The position numbers were made by a program, and so were the translations under genes. Under the pieces are notes generated by a model, which had not been told where the DNA came from, did no database searches, and worked only from the letters and a program-made list of their open reading frames with translations. This document shows, in pieces, positions 24,058 to 33,407 of a stretch of DNA of 64,000 bases. Numbering within the stretch: position 1 is the first letter of the stretch; the number at the start of each line of letters is the position of its first letter. Origin of the DNA: Noviherbaspirillum sedimenti (lineage in GTDB: Bacteria > Pseudomonadota > Gammaproteobacteria > Burkholderiales > Burkholderiaceae_D); NCBI RefSeq assembly GCF_003590835.1, contig NZ_QYUQ01000002.1:4030001-4094000 (forward strand), given 5' to 3'.

Positions 24058-25728
24058 TTACATGTTCGGATAATTCGGCCCGCCGCCGCCTTCCGGCGTG
24101 ACCCACACGATATTCTGGGTCGGGTCCTTGATGTCGCAGGTCTTGCAGTGCACACAATTTTGTGCATTGATCTGCAGGCGGTCTTTCCCTTCTTCGGTCT
24201 TGACGAACTCATACACCCCGGCCGGGCAGTAGCGTGCTTCCGGCCCCGCATAGGTGGCCAGGTTCACGCCCACCGGCACCGCGTCGTTCCTGAGCGTCAG
24301 GTGGATCGGCTGCTCTTCCGCATGGTTGGTGTTGGAAATGAACACCGACGACAGGCGGTCGAAGGTCAGCTTGCCGTCCGGCCTGGGATAGGCGATGGGC
24401 GTGCATGCGGCGGCCGGTTTGAGGCATTCGTGGTCGGCGTAGTCGCGGCGCAGGGTCCACGGCGCCTTGCCGCGCAAAACCATCTGGTCGATGCCGGTCA
24501 TGATGGAACCCAGCACCAGGCCCTTGGACAGCCAGGGCTTGACGTTGCGCGCCACGTGCAGTTCTTCATGCAGCCACGAGCGCTCGAACGCCACCGGGTA
24601 GGACGTCAGTTCGTCATGCTGGCGCTGCTCGCCCAGCGCGGCAAAGGCGGCCTCGGCGGCCAGCATGCCCGTCTTGATGGCGGCGTGGCTGCCCTTGATG
24701 CGGCTCATGTTGAGAAAGCCCGCGTCGCAGCCGATCAGGGCGCCGCCCGGGAAGACCAGCTTGGGCAGCGACTGCAGGCCGCCGGCGGTAATCGCCCGGG
24801 CGCCGTAGGACAGGCGCTTGCCGCCTTCGAAGAAGGTGCGGATGGCCGGATGGGTCTTGTAGCGCTGGAATTCTTCGTACGGCGACAGGTAGGGGTTCGC
24901 GTACGACAGGCCAATGACATAGCCGACCACGACCTGGTTGTTTTCCAGGTGGTACAGAAACGAGCCGCCATAGGTATCGTTCTTGAGCGGCCAGCCGGTG
25001 CTGTGGATCACCAGCCCCGGCTTATGCAGCTTGGGGTCGATTTCCCACAATTCCTTGATGCCGATGCTGTAGGACTGCGGATCCTTGCCGGCGTTCAGGT
25101 CATACCTGGACATCAGCTGCTTGCCCAGATGCCCGCGCGCACCTTCGGCAAACAGCGTGTACTTGGCATGCAATTCCATGCCCAGCTGGAAGGCCTCGGT
25201 GGGATTGCCTTCGCGGTCCACGCCCATGTTGCCTGTCGCAACCCCCAAGACCTGCCCATCGTCGTTGTAGAGAATTTCGGCGGCAGGAAAGCCGGGGAAG
25301 ATTTCCACGCCCAGGCTTTCGGCCTGCTGGCCCAGCCAGCGCACCACGTTGCCCAGAGAAACGACATAGTTGCCGTGGTTTTCAAAGCAGGCCGGCACCA
25401 TGAAGCCGGGCGTCCGGTAAGCCCTGGTTTCGGTCAGGAAGAGGATGCGGTCTTCCGTGACTTCGGTATGCAGCGGCGCGCCCAGCGCTTTCCAGTCCGG
25501 CAGCAGCTCGGTGAGCGCGCGCGGATCCATGATCGCCCCCGACAGGATGTGGGCGCCCAGTTCGCCGCCTTTTTCGAGGACGCAGACGGCGATGTCATTG
25601 CCTTTTTCTGCCGCCAGCTGTTTGAGTTTGATGGCCGCAGACAGGCCGGCCGGGCCGCCGCCGACGATGACCACGTCGTATTCCATTGCTTCGCGCGGGC
25701 CGTATTGTTCGATAAGGGTTTGAGTCAT
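24058..25728 (-). CDS. Electron-transfer flavoprotein-ubiquinone oxidoreductase (ETF-QO)
   Basis: This 556-aa membrane-associated flavo-iron-sulfur protein takes electrons from reduced ETF to ubiquinone. The FAD motif DVVIVGGGPAGLSAA is near residues 19-33. The 4Fe-4S region near the C-terminus has CPAGVYEF followed by NCVHCKTCDIKDPTQNI, the complete cluster ligand set. It couples acyl-CoA dehydrogenases of fatty acid or amino acid oxidation to respiration, which fits the crotonase and 3-hydroxyacyl-CoA dehydrogenase genes. Length is typical. Confidence 0.95.
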   Translation of the reverse strand: MTQTLIEQYGPREAMEYDVVIVGGGPAGLSAAIKLKQLAAEKGNDIAVCVLEKGGELGAHILSGAIMDPRALTELLPDWKALGAPLHTEVTEDRILFLTETRAYRTPGFMVPACFENHGNYVVSLGNVVRWLGQQAESLGVEIFPGFPAAEILYNDDGQVLGVATGNMGVDREGNPTEAFQLGMELHAKYTLFAEGARGHLGKQLMSRYDLNAGKDPQSYSIGIKELWEIDPKLHKPGLVIHSTGWPLKNDTYGGSFLYHLENNQVVVGYVIGLSYANPYLSPYEEFQRYKTHPAIRTFFEGGKRLSYGARAITAGGLQSLPKLVFPGGALIGCDAGFLNMSRIKGSHAAIKTGMLAAEAAFAALGEQRQHDELTSYPVAFERSWLHEELHVARNVKPWLSKGLVLGSIMTGIDQMVLRGKAPWTLRRDYADHECLKPAAACTPIAYPRPDGKLTFDRLSSVFISNTNHAEEQPIHLTLRNDAVPVGVNLATYAGPEARYCPAGVYEFVKTEEGKDRLQINAQNCVHCKTCDIKDPTQNIVWVTPEGGGGPNYPNM

Positions 25729-25877
25729 ATAAGTACGATGTATATAAACCAGAGGGGGGCACGTTGCCGGAATAGATGGCCCGAGTATAGAGTATAGCCA
25801 GCTCCCGGCTTGTGCCTCAATGGCGAAAATGCTTATTACCGTTGAACGAATTTGTCAGGCGCGAGTAAGCAAGCTGG

Positions 25878-26903
25878 CTAGCCATGCAGCATGCGCTCGC
25901 GGTATTCGCCCGGATTGGCACCGGTCCATTTCTTGAATGCGCGGTGGAAGGCGCTGGCTTCCGAGAAGCCCAGTTCGCAGGCAATATCGGTGACGCTGTT
26001 GGCGGTGTGGCAAAGATAGTCGATTGCCATGTCGCGCCGTAGCTGGTCCTTGATGCCCTGAAACGACTGTCCCTCTTCCTGAAGGCGGCGGCGCAGCGTG
26101 GACGGCGTCATGTTCAGCAGTGCTGCGAACTCCTCGAAGTCCGGCCATTCGGTGCGGGCCGCAGCGCGCAGGCGGCGTCGGATCTGGGCCGCCAGGCCAG
26201 CACTGTTCTTGTATTTGACGATGATGTTGGCTGGCGCCTGCCGCACGAAATCGACCACGGTCTTCTGGTTTTGCACCACCGGCAAGTCCAGATAGGAGGC
26301 ATCGAATGTGAGCGAGGTCATGGGCTGGTCGAAGCGCAACTGATGCGAATACATCCGTGCATATTCCGCGCTGTGTTCCGGCTCGGGATAGCAAAACCCG
26401 GCGGCGAGGATCGGAATGCGCCGGCCGATGAGCCAGCAAGCCAGGCCGTGCTGCATCATCAGCAGCGTCTCGCAGCCCAGCACCGGGCTGGTGCGCCGGC
26501 CGGGCGTGTGCGTAATGTTCAGGCTGGCATGCTGGGCACCGGTTTCGACGCTGCAGTGGAAATCGTCGAGGATCAGGTTGAAGATGCGCGTCATCCGGTG
26601 CAGCGCGCTTTTGAGCGTGGAGCTATGGACCAGGGCCTGGCACAGCATGGCAAAACTGCCGACCTTCATGCGCCGCGAATCCTGCGCGAAGAGTTCATCG
26701 TTCAGCGTGTGGGCCACGGCGAGCCACAAGGCACTGAAGTTTTGCGGGGTTACGCGTGCCTGGGGAGTTTGCAGCAGCGACGGCGAAATGCCGGCGTTGC
26801 GCAACAGTTCATCGGCATCGAAGCCTTGTTCGATGACCGGGGCCAAGGCAGACCGGACGAAAAAGATCGAGATGCTGCCTTTTTCCGTGCGCGTTTGTTG
26901 CAT
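25878..26903 (-). CDS. AraC family transcriptional regulator
   Basis: This 341-aa regulator has a large N-terminal domain of the Arabinose-binding/AraC_binding_2-like type and a C-terminal pair of helix-turn-helices (SFQGIKDQLRRDMAIDYL, and ANSVTDIACELGFSEASAFH followed by RAFKKWTGANPGEYR). It sits between ETF-QO (149 bp downstream) and the divergent 3-hydroxyacyl-CoA dehydrogenase gene (190 bp away). Control of one or both of these is possible but unproven. Confidence 0.88.
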   Translation of the reverse strand: MQQTRTEKGSISIFFVRSALAPVIEQGFDADELLRNAGISPSLLQTPQARVTPQNFSALWLAVAHTLNDELFAQDSRRMKVGSFAMLCQALVHSSTLKSALHRMTRIFNLILDDFHCSVETGAQHASLNITHTPGRRTSPVLGCETLLMMQHGLACWLIGRRIPILAAGFCYPEPEHSAEYARMYSHQLRFDQPMTSLTFDASYLDLPVVQNQKTVVDFVRQAPANIIVKYKNSAGLAAQIRRRLRAAARTEWPDFEEFAALLNMTPSTLRRRLQEEGQSFQGIKDQLRRDMAIDYLCHTANSVTDIACELGFSEASAFHRAFKKWTGANPGEYRERMLHG

Positions 26904-27093
26904 GACGATAGAGGAGGAGTCCTGTTTATTTATTCATCGAAAGGCTTGTCGCAATGCGCCTGCCAAGGTCGTGTGACCAATCTTCGCAGCGAAATTGCGT
27001 TTTTTTGGCATAGGTTGCGAATTTGATCGTTTTTATACTTCACTAAATTGGTACACATCTCGTCTATCCACAATTCGTACTGGGAGCAGCAAC

Positions 27094-27945
27094 ATGGAAT
27101 GCAAAATTATCGGTGTCATCGGCGCGGGCATCATGGGCAGCGGCATTGTGCAAATTTGCGCGCTGGCCGGACGTGACGTGGTGATGGTCGATGTGTCGGC
27201 CGCGGCAATCGACCGCGGCATCAACTCGATCAACGCCACCCTGGCGCGCTCGGTCACCAAGGGCCGCCTTACCGAAGAACAAAAAGCGGCCACTTTGGCG
27301 CATATCAAGGGTACCACGAGCTATGCCGATCTGGCAGATTGCGATATGGTAATCGAGGCGGCCACCGAGAACGAAGGCCTCAAGTTGACCATCCTGAAGC
27401 AGATCGATGCGGTGGTGCGTCCGGATGCCATCATCGCCACCAATACCTCGTCCATTTCGATTACCAAGCTGGCATCGGCTATTCAGCATCCGGACCGTTT
27501 TATCGGCATGCATTTCTTCAATCCGGTGCCGGTGATGGCGCTGGTCGAACTGATCCGCGGCTTGCAGACCTCCGACGCCACGCATGACAGCGCCAAGGCG
27601 CTGGCAACGACGATCGGCAAGACGCCGATTTCGGTCAAGAACAGCCCGGGTTTTGCCGTCAACCGCATCCTGTGCCCGATGATCAACGAAGCGATCTTTG
27701 TGCTGCAGGAGGGGCTGGCATCGGCAGAGGATATCGACGAGGGCATGAAGCTGGGCTGCAATCAGCCGATCGGCCCCCTGGCGCTGGCAGACATGATCGG
27801 CCTCGACACCATGCTGTCGGTCATGGAGACTTTCTATGCCGGCTTCAACGATCCCAAGTATCGCCCTGCGCCGCTGTTGCGCGAAATGGTGGATAGCGGC
27901 CGGCTGGGCCGCAAGACCGGGCAGGGTTTCTACAATTACTCCTGA
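27094..27945 (+). CDS. 3-hydroxyacyl-CoA / 3-hydroxybutyryl-CoA dehydrogenase
   Basis: This 283-aa enzyme has the NAD-binding motif GVIGAGIMGSGI at residues 7-18, the conserved TNTSSISIT and HFFNPVPVMALVE (catalytic His) and the C-terminal dimerisation domain (PLALADMIGLDT). It oxidises L-3-hydroxyacyl-CoA to 3-ketoacyl-CoA in beta-oxidation or short-chain metabolism. ATG 27094 follows GGGAG and directly precedes the Rossmann strand. It lies 63 bp before the transhydrogenase genes, and may supply NADH in the same physiological state. Confidence 0.94.
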   Translation: MECKIIGVIGAGIMGSGIVQICALAGRDVVMVDVSAAAIDRGINSINATLARSVTKGRLTEEQKAATLAHIKGTTSYADLADCDMVIEAATENEGLKLTILKQIDAVVRPDAIIATNTSSISITKLASAIQHPDRFIGMHFFNPVPVMALVELIRGLQTSDATHDSAKALATTIGKTPISVKNSPGFAVNRILCPMINEAIFVLQEGLASAEDIDEGMKLGCNQPIGPLALADMIGLDTMLSVMETFYAGFNDPKYRPAPLLREMVDSGRLGRKTGQGFYNYS

Positions 27946-28008
27946 TTCAGCGCCCGGCGTTGCCTTTCGGCTGCGAAATTCCAAACAATATTGAGCAAGG
28001 AACCGACT

Positions 28009-29127
28009 ATGAACATTGGCATACCGCTGGAGACGCGTTCGGGCGAGACCCGGGTGGCGGCAACTCCCGAGACCGTCAAGAAGCTGGCGGCAAAGCATGA
28101 ACTCATCGTGCAAGCTGGCGCCGGTCTCGCGGCCAGCATCCCCGATGCCGCCTATGCTGCCGCCGGCGCCACCATCGGCACGGCAGGAGAGGCCTTCGCC
28201 TGTGACATGGTCCTCAAGGTGCGCGCCCCTTCCCTTGAAGAGCGCGCCCTGATGGCCCCGGGTACGGTCGTCATCGGCATGCTCAACCCCTTCGACGCCG
28301 ACAATACCGCCGCCATGGCCGCGGCCGGCCTGACTGCCTTCGCCCTGGAAGCCGCGCCCCGCATCACCCGCGCCCAGTCGCTCGACGTGTTGTCCTCGCA
28401 AGCCAATATCGCCGGCTACAAGGCGGTCATGCTGGCTGCCAACACCTACCAGCGCTTCATGCCGATGCTGATGACCGCCGCCGGCACCGTCAAGGCGGCG
28501 CGCGTGCTGATCATGGGCGTGGGCGTGGCCGGCCTGCAAGCGATTGCCACCGCCAAGCGCCTGGGGGCGGTGATCGAAGCTTCCGACGTGCGCCCGCCCG
28601 TCAAGGAACAGGTCGAGTCGCTCGGCGCCAGGTTCATCGATGTGCCTTACCTCACCGAGGAAGAGCGCGAAATCGCCAAGGGCGTGGGCGGCTATGCCCG
28701 GCCCATGCCCCCCGCCTGGCTGGCGCGCCAGGCCGAGCTGGTGCATGCGCGCGCAGCCCAGGCCGACATCATCATCACCACGGCGCTCATTCCCGGCCGC
28801 CGCGCACCCATCCTGATCAGCGAAGACACGGTCAAGGCCATGAAGCCGGGGTCGGTCATCGTCGACATGGCCGTCGAGCAGGGCGGCAATTGCCCGCTGT
28901 CCGAACTGGGCAAGACGGTGACCAGGCATGGCGTGCACATCATTGGCGAGCCCAACCTGGCTTGCCTGGTGGCGGCCGATGCCTCGGCGCTGTATGCCCG
29001 CAATGTGCTGGATTTCCTGAAACTGATCATCGACCCGGAAGGGCTGCTGGCCATTCCCCAGGACGATGAAATCATTGCCGCTACGCTCCTGTGCAGCGGC
29101 GGTCAATCCTTACGCAAGGCAGCCTGA
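28009..29127 (+). CDS. pntAA: Proton-translocating NAD(P) transhydrogenase, alpha subunit part 1 (NAD-binding)
   Basis: This 372-aa soluble domain binds NAD(H): it begins with [21 protein letters not shown] and has the nucleotide motif [18 protein letters not shown] near residues 173-190, followed by ASDVRP. This is the split-alpha form (as in Rhodospirillum), where domain I is a separate protein. The ATG at 28009 is preceded by AAGGA. The subunit passes hydride between NADH and NADP bound by PntB while protons flow inward. Confidence 0.94.
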   Translation: MNIGIPLETRSGETRVAATPETVKKLAAKHELIVQAGAGLAASIPDAAYAAAGATIGTAGEAFACDMVLKVRAPSLEERALMAPGTVVIGMLNPFDADNTAAMAAAGLTAFALEAAPRITRAQSLDVLSSQANIAGYKAVMLAANTYQRFMPMLMTAAGTVKAARVLIMGVGVAGLQAIATAKRLGAVIEASDVRPPVKEQVESLGARFIDVPYLTEEEREIAKGVGGYARPMPPAWLARQAELVHARAAQADIIITTALIPGRRAPILISEDTVKAMKPGSVIVDMAVEQGGNCPLSELGKTVTRHGVHIIGEPNLACLVAADASALYARNVLDFLKLIIDPEGLLAIPQDDEIIAATLLCSGGQSLRKAA

Positions 29128-29141
29128 ACGGAGAGTCCATC

Positions 29142-29507
29142 ATGGAAGTCAGTCACACCCTCATCAACCTCATCATCTTCGTGCTGGCCATCTACGTCGG
29201 CTACCACGTGGTCTGGACCGTCACGCCGGCGCTGCATACGCCGCTCATGGCCGTCACCAATGCCATTTCCGCCATCATCATCGTCGGCGCCATGCTGGCG
29301 GCGGGTCTGACCGAAGGCCTGGTCGGCCAGGCCATGGGGACGGTGGCCGTGGCCCTGGCGGCCGTCAATGTCTTCGGCGGTTTCCTGGTGACCCAGCGCA
29401 TGCTGGAAATGTTCCGCAAGAAAGAACCCAGGGCGGCCGCCAAAGCGGCTGGTGCGGCGGACCCGGCCGGCGCCCCTGCGCTGGCCAAGGAAGGGAGCCC
29501 AGCATGA
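29142..29507 (+). CDS. pntAB: NAD(P) transhydrogenase, alpha subunit part 2 (membrane)
   Basis: This 121-aa membrane piece has about three transmembrane segments ([53 protein letters not shown]) and an Ala/Lys-rich cytosolic tail. It is the small second part of the split alpha subunit of transhydrogenase. The ATG lies 14 bp after the pntAA stop. Its TGA overlaps the pntB ATG by four bases (ATGA), suggesting translational coupling. Confidence 0.92.
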   Translation: MEVSHTLINLIIFVLAIYVGYHVVWTVTPALHTPLMAVTNAISAIIIVGAMLAAGLTEGLVGQAMGTVAVALAAVNVFGGFLVTQRMLEMFRKKEPRAAAKAAGAADPAGAPALAKEGSPA

Positions 29508-30967
29508 ACATGGCCTTTGTCAGCATGAACCTGGTGACGCTGTTCTATCTCGTCGCGTCGGTGTGTTTCATCCAGGCCTTGAAAGGCTTGTCGCATCCCG
29601 CTTCGGCGCGGCGCGGCAATGCCTTTGGCATGAGCGGCATGGCGATCGCCACCCTGACCACGCTGGCCCTGATCGTCAAGCTGCAGGGCGAAGCCAGCAA
29701 CGGCAGCCTGGGCTTCGGTCTGGTGCTGGTGGGTGTGATCGTCGGCGGCGGTATCGGCGCCACATTGGCCCGCCGGGTCGAGATGACCAAGATGCCGGAA
29801 CTGGTCGCCGCCATGCATTCGCTCATTGGTCTTGCCGCGGTGTGCATTGCGGTCGCCGTGGTGGCCGAACCGTGGGTGTTCAACATCACCACGCGCGATG
29901 CGCCCATTCCCTTCGGTAACCGCCTGGAACTGTTCATCGGCACCTTCGTCGGCGCGGTGACTTTCTCGGGGTCGGTGATTGCCTTCGGCAAGCTGTCGGG
30001 GAAATACAAGTTCCGCCTGTTCCAGGGCGCGCCGGTCAGTTTCAGGGGCCAGCATGTCCTCAACCTGATCCTGGCGCTGGCGATGGTGATCCTGGGCCTG
30101 ACGTTCTGCTTCGCCCCAGGCCTGGAGCCGGCCTGGACGCCCTTCCTGATGATGGCGGCGATTGCCTTCGTGCTGGGCGTGCTGATCATCATCCCCATTG
30201 GTGGCGCCGACATGCCGGTGGTGGTGTCGATGCTGAACAGCTATTCGGGCTGGGCGGCGGCGGGCATCGGCTTTTCGTTGAACAATGCCATGCTGATCAT
30301 TGCCGGCTCGCTGGTGGGTTCCTCCGGTGCGATCCTGTCGTACATCATGTGCAAGGCGATGAACCGCTCATTCTTCAACGTACTTCTGGGCGGATTTGGC
30401 GGCGATGCGGCAGCCGCCAGCACGGGTGGCGCGCAGGCGCAGCGCCCGGTCAAGTCCGGCTCGGCCGACGATGCAGCTTTCCTGATGGGCAATGCCGAGA
30501 CGGTCATCATCGTTCCGGGCTATGGCCTGGCGGTGGCGCGGGCCCAGCATGCCCTGAAGGAATTGACGGAAAAGCTATCCCACAAGGGCGTCACGGTGAA
30601 ATATGCGATCCACCCGGTGGCCGGGCGCATGCCGGGACACATGAATGTGCTGCTGGCCGAAGCCGAAGTGCCGTATGACCAGGTCTTCGAGATGGAAGAC
30701 ATCAATAGCGAATTCGGCCAGGCCGACGTGGTGCTGGTGCTGGGCGCCAACGACGTGGTCAACCCGGCGGCGAAAGACCCGAAGTCGCCGATTGCCGGCA
30801 TGCCGATCCTGGAAGCGTTCAAGGCCAAGACCGTGATCGTCAACAAGCGCTCGATGGCGGCGGGCTATGCCGGTCTGGACAATGAACTGTTTTACATGGA
30901 CAAGACCATGATGGTGTTTGGCGATGCCAAGAAAGTCATCGAAGACATGGTCAAGGCCGTCGAGTAG
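29504..30967 (+). CDS. pntB: NAD(P) transhydrogenase, beta subunit
   Basis: This 487-aa protein has the N-terminal membrane domain (about eight hydrophobic segments) and the C-terminal NADP-binding domain ([46 protein letters not shown]). It carries the proton-translocating core and hydride exchange with PntAA. The gene overlaps pntAB by four bases. NADPH made here could support hydroxylation and reductive steps of the catabolic island; that link is inference. Confidence 0.95.
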   Translation: MNMAFVSMNLVTLFYLVASVCFIQALKGLSHPASARRGNAFGMSGMAIATLTTLALIVKLQGEASNGSLGFGLVLVGVIVGGGIGATLARRVEMTKMPELVAAMHSLIGLAAVCIAVAVVAEPWVFNITTRDAPIPFGNRLELFIGTFVGAVTFSGSVIAFGKLSGKYKFRLFQGAPVSFRGQHVLNLILALAMVILGLTFCFAPGLEPAWTPFLMMAAIAFVLGVLIIIPIGGADMPVVVSMLNSYSGWAAAGIGFSLNNAMLIIAGSLVGSSGAILSYIMCKAMNRSFFNVLLGGFGGDAAAASTGGAQAQRPVKSGSADDAAFLMGNAETVIIVPGYGLAVARAQHALKELTEKLSHKGVTVKYAIHPVAGRMPGHMNVLLAEAEVPYDQVFEMEDINSEFGQADVVLVLGANDVVNPAAKDPKSPIAGMPILEAFKAKTVIVNKRSMAAGYAGLDNELFYMDKTMMVFGDAKKVIEDMVKAVE

Positions 30968-31028
30968 TCCGGAACCAATGGTGAGGTAGGCAACAGACGT
31001 CTCTCATCCCTTCTCCTCGGGATGCTTT

Positions 31029-31059
31029 GCGGGCCACCTGGGTGGTCCGCCCTTTTTTT
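31029..31059 (+). terminator. Rho-independent terminator of the pnt operon
   Basis: GCGGGCCACC (31029-31038) pairs with GGTGGTCCGC (31041-31050, one G-T pair), followed by CC and seven T (31053-31059). It lies 62 bp after the pntB stop codon, in the right orientation. Confidence 0.88.
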
Positions 31060-31103
31060 ATATGCAGTCGTGCGGCGAAAGTTTCCTGTTGTCGGAGTGC
31101 CCG

Positions 31104-31862
31104 TCAGGATGAGTGTGGCTGATGACACACCGGGCACTCTGGATTGCGCGGGATGCCGATGCTGGTCCATTCCATGCTGCGCGCATCCAGCATCAGCAAG
31201 CGTCCCGCCAGCGCCTTCCCGATACCGGCCACCAGCTTCAGCGCTTCGGCCGCCTGCATGGCGCCGATGATGCCCACCAGCGGTGCGAAAACGCCCATGG
31301 TGGAACACTGTATTTCTTCATATTCCTGCTGCGGCGGAAACAGACAGGCGTAGCAGGGCGTGTCTTCACCGCGCGGATCGAACACGCTGACCTGGCCATC
31401 GAAGCGGATCGCCGCCCCCGATACCAGTGGCACCTTGTGCGCAACGCAGGCGGCGTTGATTGCATGGCGGGTGATGAAGTTGTCGCTGCAATCGAGTACC
31501 ACGGTGGCGCTGCACACCAGCGCATCCAGGCGTTCGCCTTCGACGCGTTCGGCCAGCGCGGCAATGCGTACTTCGGGATTGATCTGTTGCAGCGTCCGCT
31601 TGCCGGACAGGACCTTGGGCTGGCCGACGCGGTCGGTGGTATGCAGGATCTGCCGCTGCAGGTTGGTCAGGTCGACTTCATCGTTGTCCACCAGCGTGAT
31701 GGCGCCGATGCCGGCCGAGGCCAGATAGAGTGCGGCGGGTGAGCCGAGGCCGCCGGCGCCGATCACCAGTGCATGGGCGGCGAGGATCTTTTCCTGGCCT
31801 TCGATACCGATTTCGTCGAGCAGGATGTGGCGCGAATAGCGTAGCAGTTGATGGTCGTTCAT
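31104..31862 (-). CDS. moeB: MoeB/ThiF/HesA-type E1-like adenylyltransferase
   Basis: This 252-aa protein has the N-terminal MNDHQLLRYSRHILLDEIG, the ATP motif GAGGLGSPAALYLASAGIG near residues 39-57, DLTNLQRQI, the CxxC-type zinc pairs (CYACLFP and CPVCHQ near the C-terminus). It activates the C-terminal glycine of MoaD/ThiS-like sulfur carriers in molybdopterin or thiamine synthesis. ATG 31862 is chosen as the conserved start; the longer frame to 31934 crosses a terminator hairpin. No clear Shine-Dalgarno. It lies downstream of ctpA in the same direction. Confidence 0.88.
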   Translation of the reverse strand: MNDHQLLRYSRHILLDEIGIEGQEKILAAHALVIGAGGLGSPAALYLASAGIGAITLVDNDEVDLTNLQRQILHTTDRVGQPKVLSGKRTLQQINPEVRIAALAERVEGERLDALVCSATVVLDCSDNFITRHAINAACVAHKVPLVSGAAIRFDGQVSVFDPRGEDTPCYACLFPPQQEYEEIQCSTMGVFAPLVGIIGAMQAAEALKLVAGIGKALAGRLLMLDARSMEWTSIGIPRNPECPVCHQPHSS

Positions 31863-31892
31863 TTGGCGAAATGTCGCATATGCGCAAGGAGT

Positions 31893-31916
31893 AAAAAAGG
31901 CCGCATCGCTGCGGCC
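31893..31916 (-). terminator. Rho-independent terminator of the ctpA transcript
   Basis: On the minus strand GGCCGCA-(4-nt loop)-TGCGGCC (31899-31905 and 31910-31916) is followed by six T (complement of the A run at 31893-31898). It sits just after the ctpA stop codon and separates ctpA from moeB. Confidence 0.9.
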
Positions 31917-31940
31917 TTCTTCATAAGGGATCAACGACGC

Positions 31941-33404
31941 TTATTTCTTCTCGCCGTTCTTTTCATCCTTGGGGTCGTTAATGGTGTTCTCTTTTTTGCT
32001 TTCGATCTTGGCCTTGGACAACTGCACCGGCAAGCCCTTCAGGTGGTTGATTGCCTGCGCCAGCTGGAAGTCTTCCTTGCTGCCGAATTCGAGCATCTTG
32101 CGCTTCTTGGCGAGAGCCGCCAGGCGCTGCTCCTCTTCCAGCTCGTCGATGACGTTCTTGCCGCTGGCGGCGGTTTCCTTGTCCTTGTCGTTACGCAAGT
32201 GCTTTTGCAGGTCCGACTCGTGCAGGCGCAAGCCGTTCAGGACATCGCCGTCGGCGTATTCATCCACCAGCAGGTCCGGCACGATACCCTTGGCCTGGAT
32301 TGCGCGGCCGTTCGGCGTGTAATAGCGCGCGGTGGTCAGCTTGACCGCGGTGTCGGCAGTCAGCTGGCGAATGGTTTGCACCGAGCCCTTGCCGAAGGAT
32401 TGCGTGCCCATGATGGTGGCGCGCTTGTAATCCTGCAGGGCGCCGGCGACGATTTCCGAAGCCGAGGCCGAACCGGCGTTGACCAGTACCACCATCGGCA
32501 CTTTCTTGATGGCTTCCGGCAGCTTGGACAACGGGTCGTTCAGGGTGCGCGAAGCATAGAATTCGCGCCGCGCATAAAAGGTCGCCTTGGAATCCGGCAA
32601 CTGACCATTGGTCGACACTACCGCCACATCCTTGGGCAGGAAAGCGGCCGACACGCCGATGGCGCCCGGCAACAAGCCGCCCGGATCGTTGCGCAGGTCG
32701 AGCACCAGGCCCTTCAATTTCGGGTCTTCGGCGTAAATGGCGTTGATCTTGCGCGCCAGGTCATCCACGGTCGGTTCCTGGAACTGCGACACGCGCAGCC
32801 AGGCATAGCCGGGTTCGACCACCTTGGACTTGACGCTCTGCACGCGGATTTCCTGGCGCGTGATGGTGATGATCAGCGGCTTGTCCTCGTCCTTGCGGGC
32901 GACGGTCAGGGTGATCTTGGTGTTGGGCTCGCCGCGCATGCGCTTGACCGCCTCGTCCAGGGTCATGCCCTTGACCGGCGTGGTATCCAGGCGGGTAATC
33001 AGATCGCCGGCTTTCAGGCCAGCCTTGTAGGCGGGCGAATCCTCGATCGGCGAGATCACCTTGACGTAGCCGTCTTCCATGCCGACTTCGATGCCGAGGC
33101 CAACGAACTTGCCTTGCGTGCCTTCGCGCAACTCTTTGAAGGCTTTCTGGTCGAGGTAAGCCGAGTGCGGGTCGAGCGAAGCCACCATGCCGGAAATGGC
33201 CTCGGTCAGCAGCTTCTTGTCCTCGACCGGCTCGACGTAATCGGACTTGATCAGGCCAAAGACGTCGGCGAGCTGGCGCAATTCCTCCAGCGGCAGGGGA
33301 GACGCGGCACTTTTCTGCGCCATGGCCTCGAATTGAACCGAGCCGGCGACGCCAGCCAGGAGGCCAAGGCCGATGAGGCCGAAATTCTTCAGTTTACTGC
33401 CCAT
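31941..33404 (-). CDS. ctpA: C-terminal processing serine peptidase, S41 family
   Basis: This 487-aa peptidase has an N-terminal hydrophobic signal/anchor (NFGLIGLGLLAGVAG), a PDZ domain (about residues 80-180), and the catalytic Ser in NAGSASASEIVAG with the Lys in GTQSFGKGSVQT. The C-terminal tail is rich in Lys/Glu and probably disordered. CtpA acts in the periplasm and processes or degrades selected proteins, including murein hydrolases in several bacteria. Its close linkage to the EnvC-like gene (3 bp between them) fits that link. Confidence 0.93.
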   Translation of the reverse strand: MGSKLKNFGLIGLGLLAGVAGSVQFEAMAQKSAASPLPLEELRQLADVFGLIKSDYVEPVEDKKLLTEAISGMVASLDPHSAYLDQKAFKELREGTQGKFVGLGIEVGMEDGYVKVISPIEDSPAYKAGLKAGDLITRLDTTPVKGMTLDEAVKRMRGEPNTKITLTVARKDEDKPLIITITRQEIRVQSVKSKVVEPGYAWLRVSQFQEPTVDDLARKINAIYAEDPKLKGLVLDLRNDPGGLLPGAIGVSAAFLPKDVAVVSTNGQLPDSKATFYARREFYASRTLNDPLSKLPEAIKKVPMVVLVNAGSASASEIVAGALQDYKRATIMGTQSFGKGSVQTIRQLTADTAVKLTTARYYTPNGRAIQAKGIVPDLLVDEYADGDVLNGLRLHESDLQKHLRNDKDKETAASGKNVIDELEEEQRLAALAKKRKMLEFGSKEDFQLAQAINHLKGLPVQLSKAKIESKKENTINDPKDEKNGEKK

Positions 33405-33407
33405 ATT

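Noticed and set aside
27064..29106. 680-aa open frame opposite the 3-hydroxyacyl-CoA dehydrogenase and pntAA genes
   Set aside because: It crosses two well-supported genes and their spacer, shows no recognisable domain and has an unusual His/Arg/Gln-rich composition typical of antisense frames.
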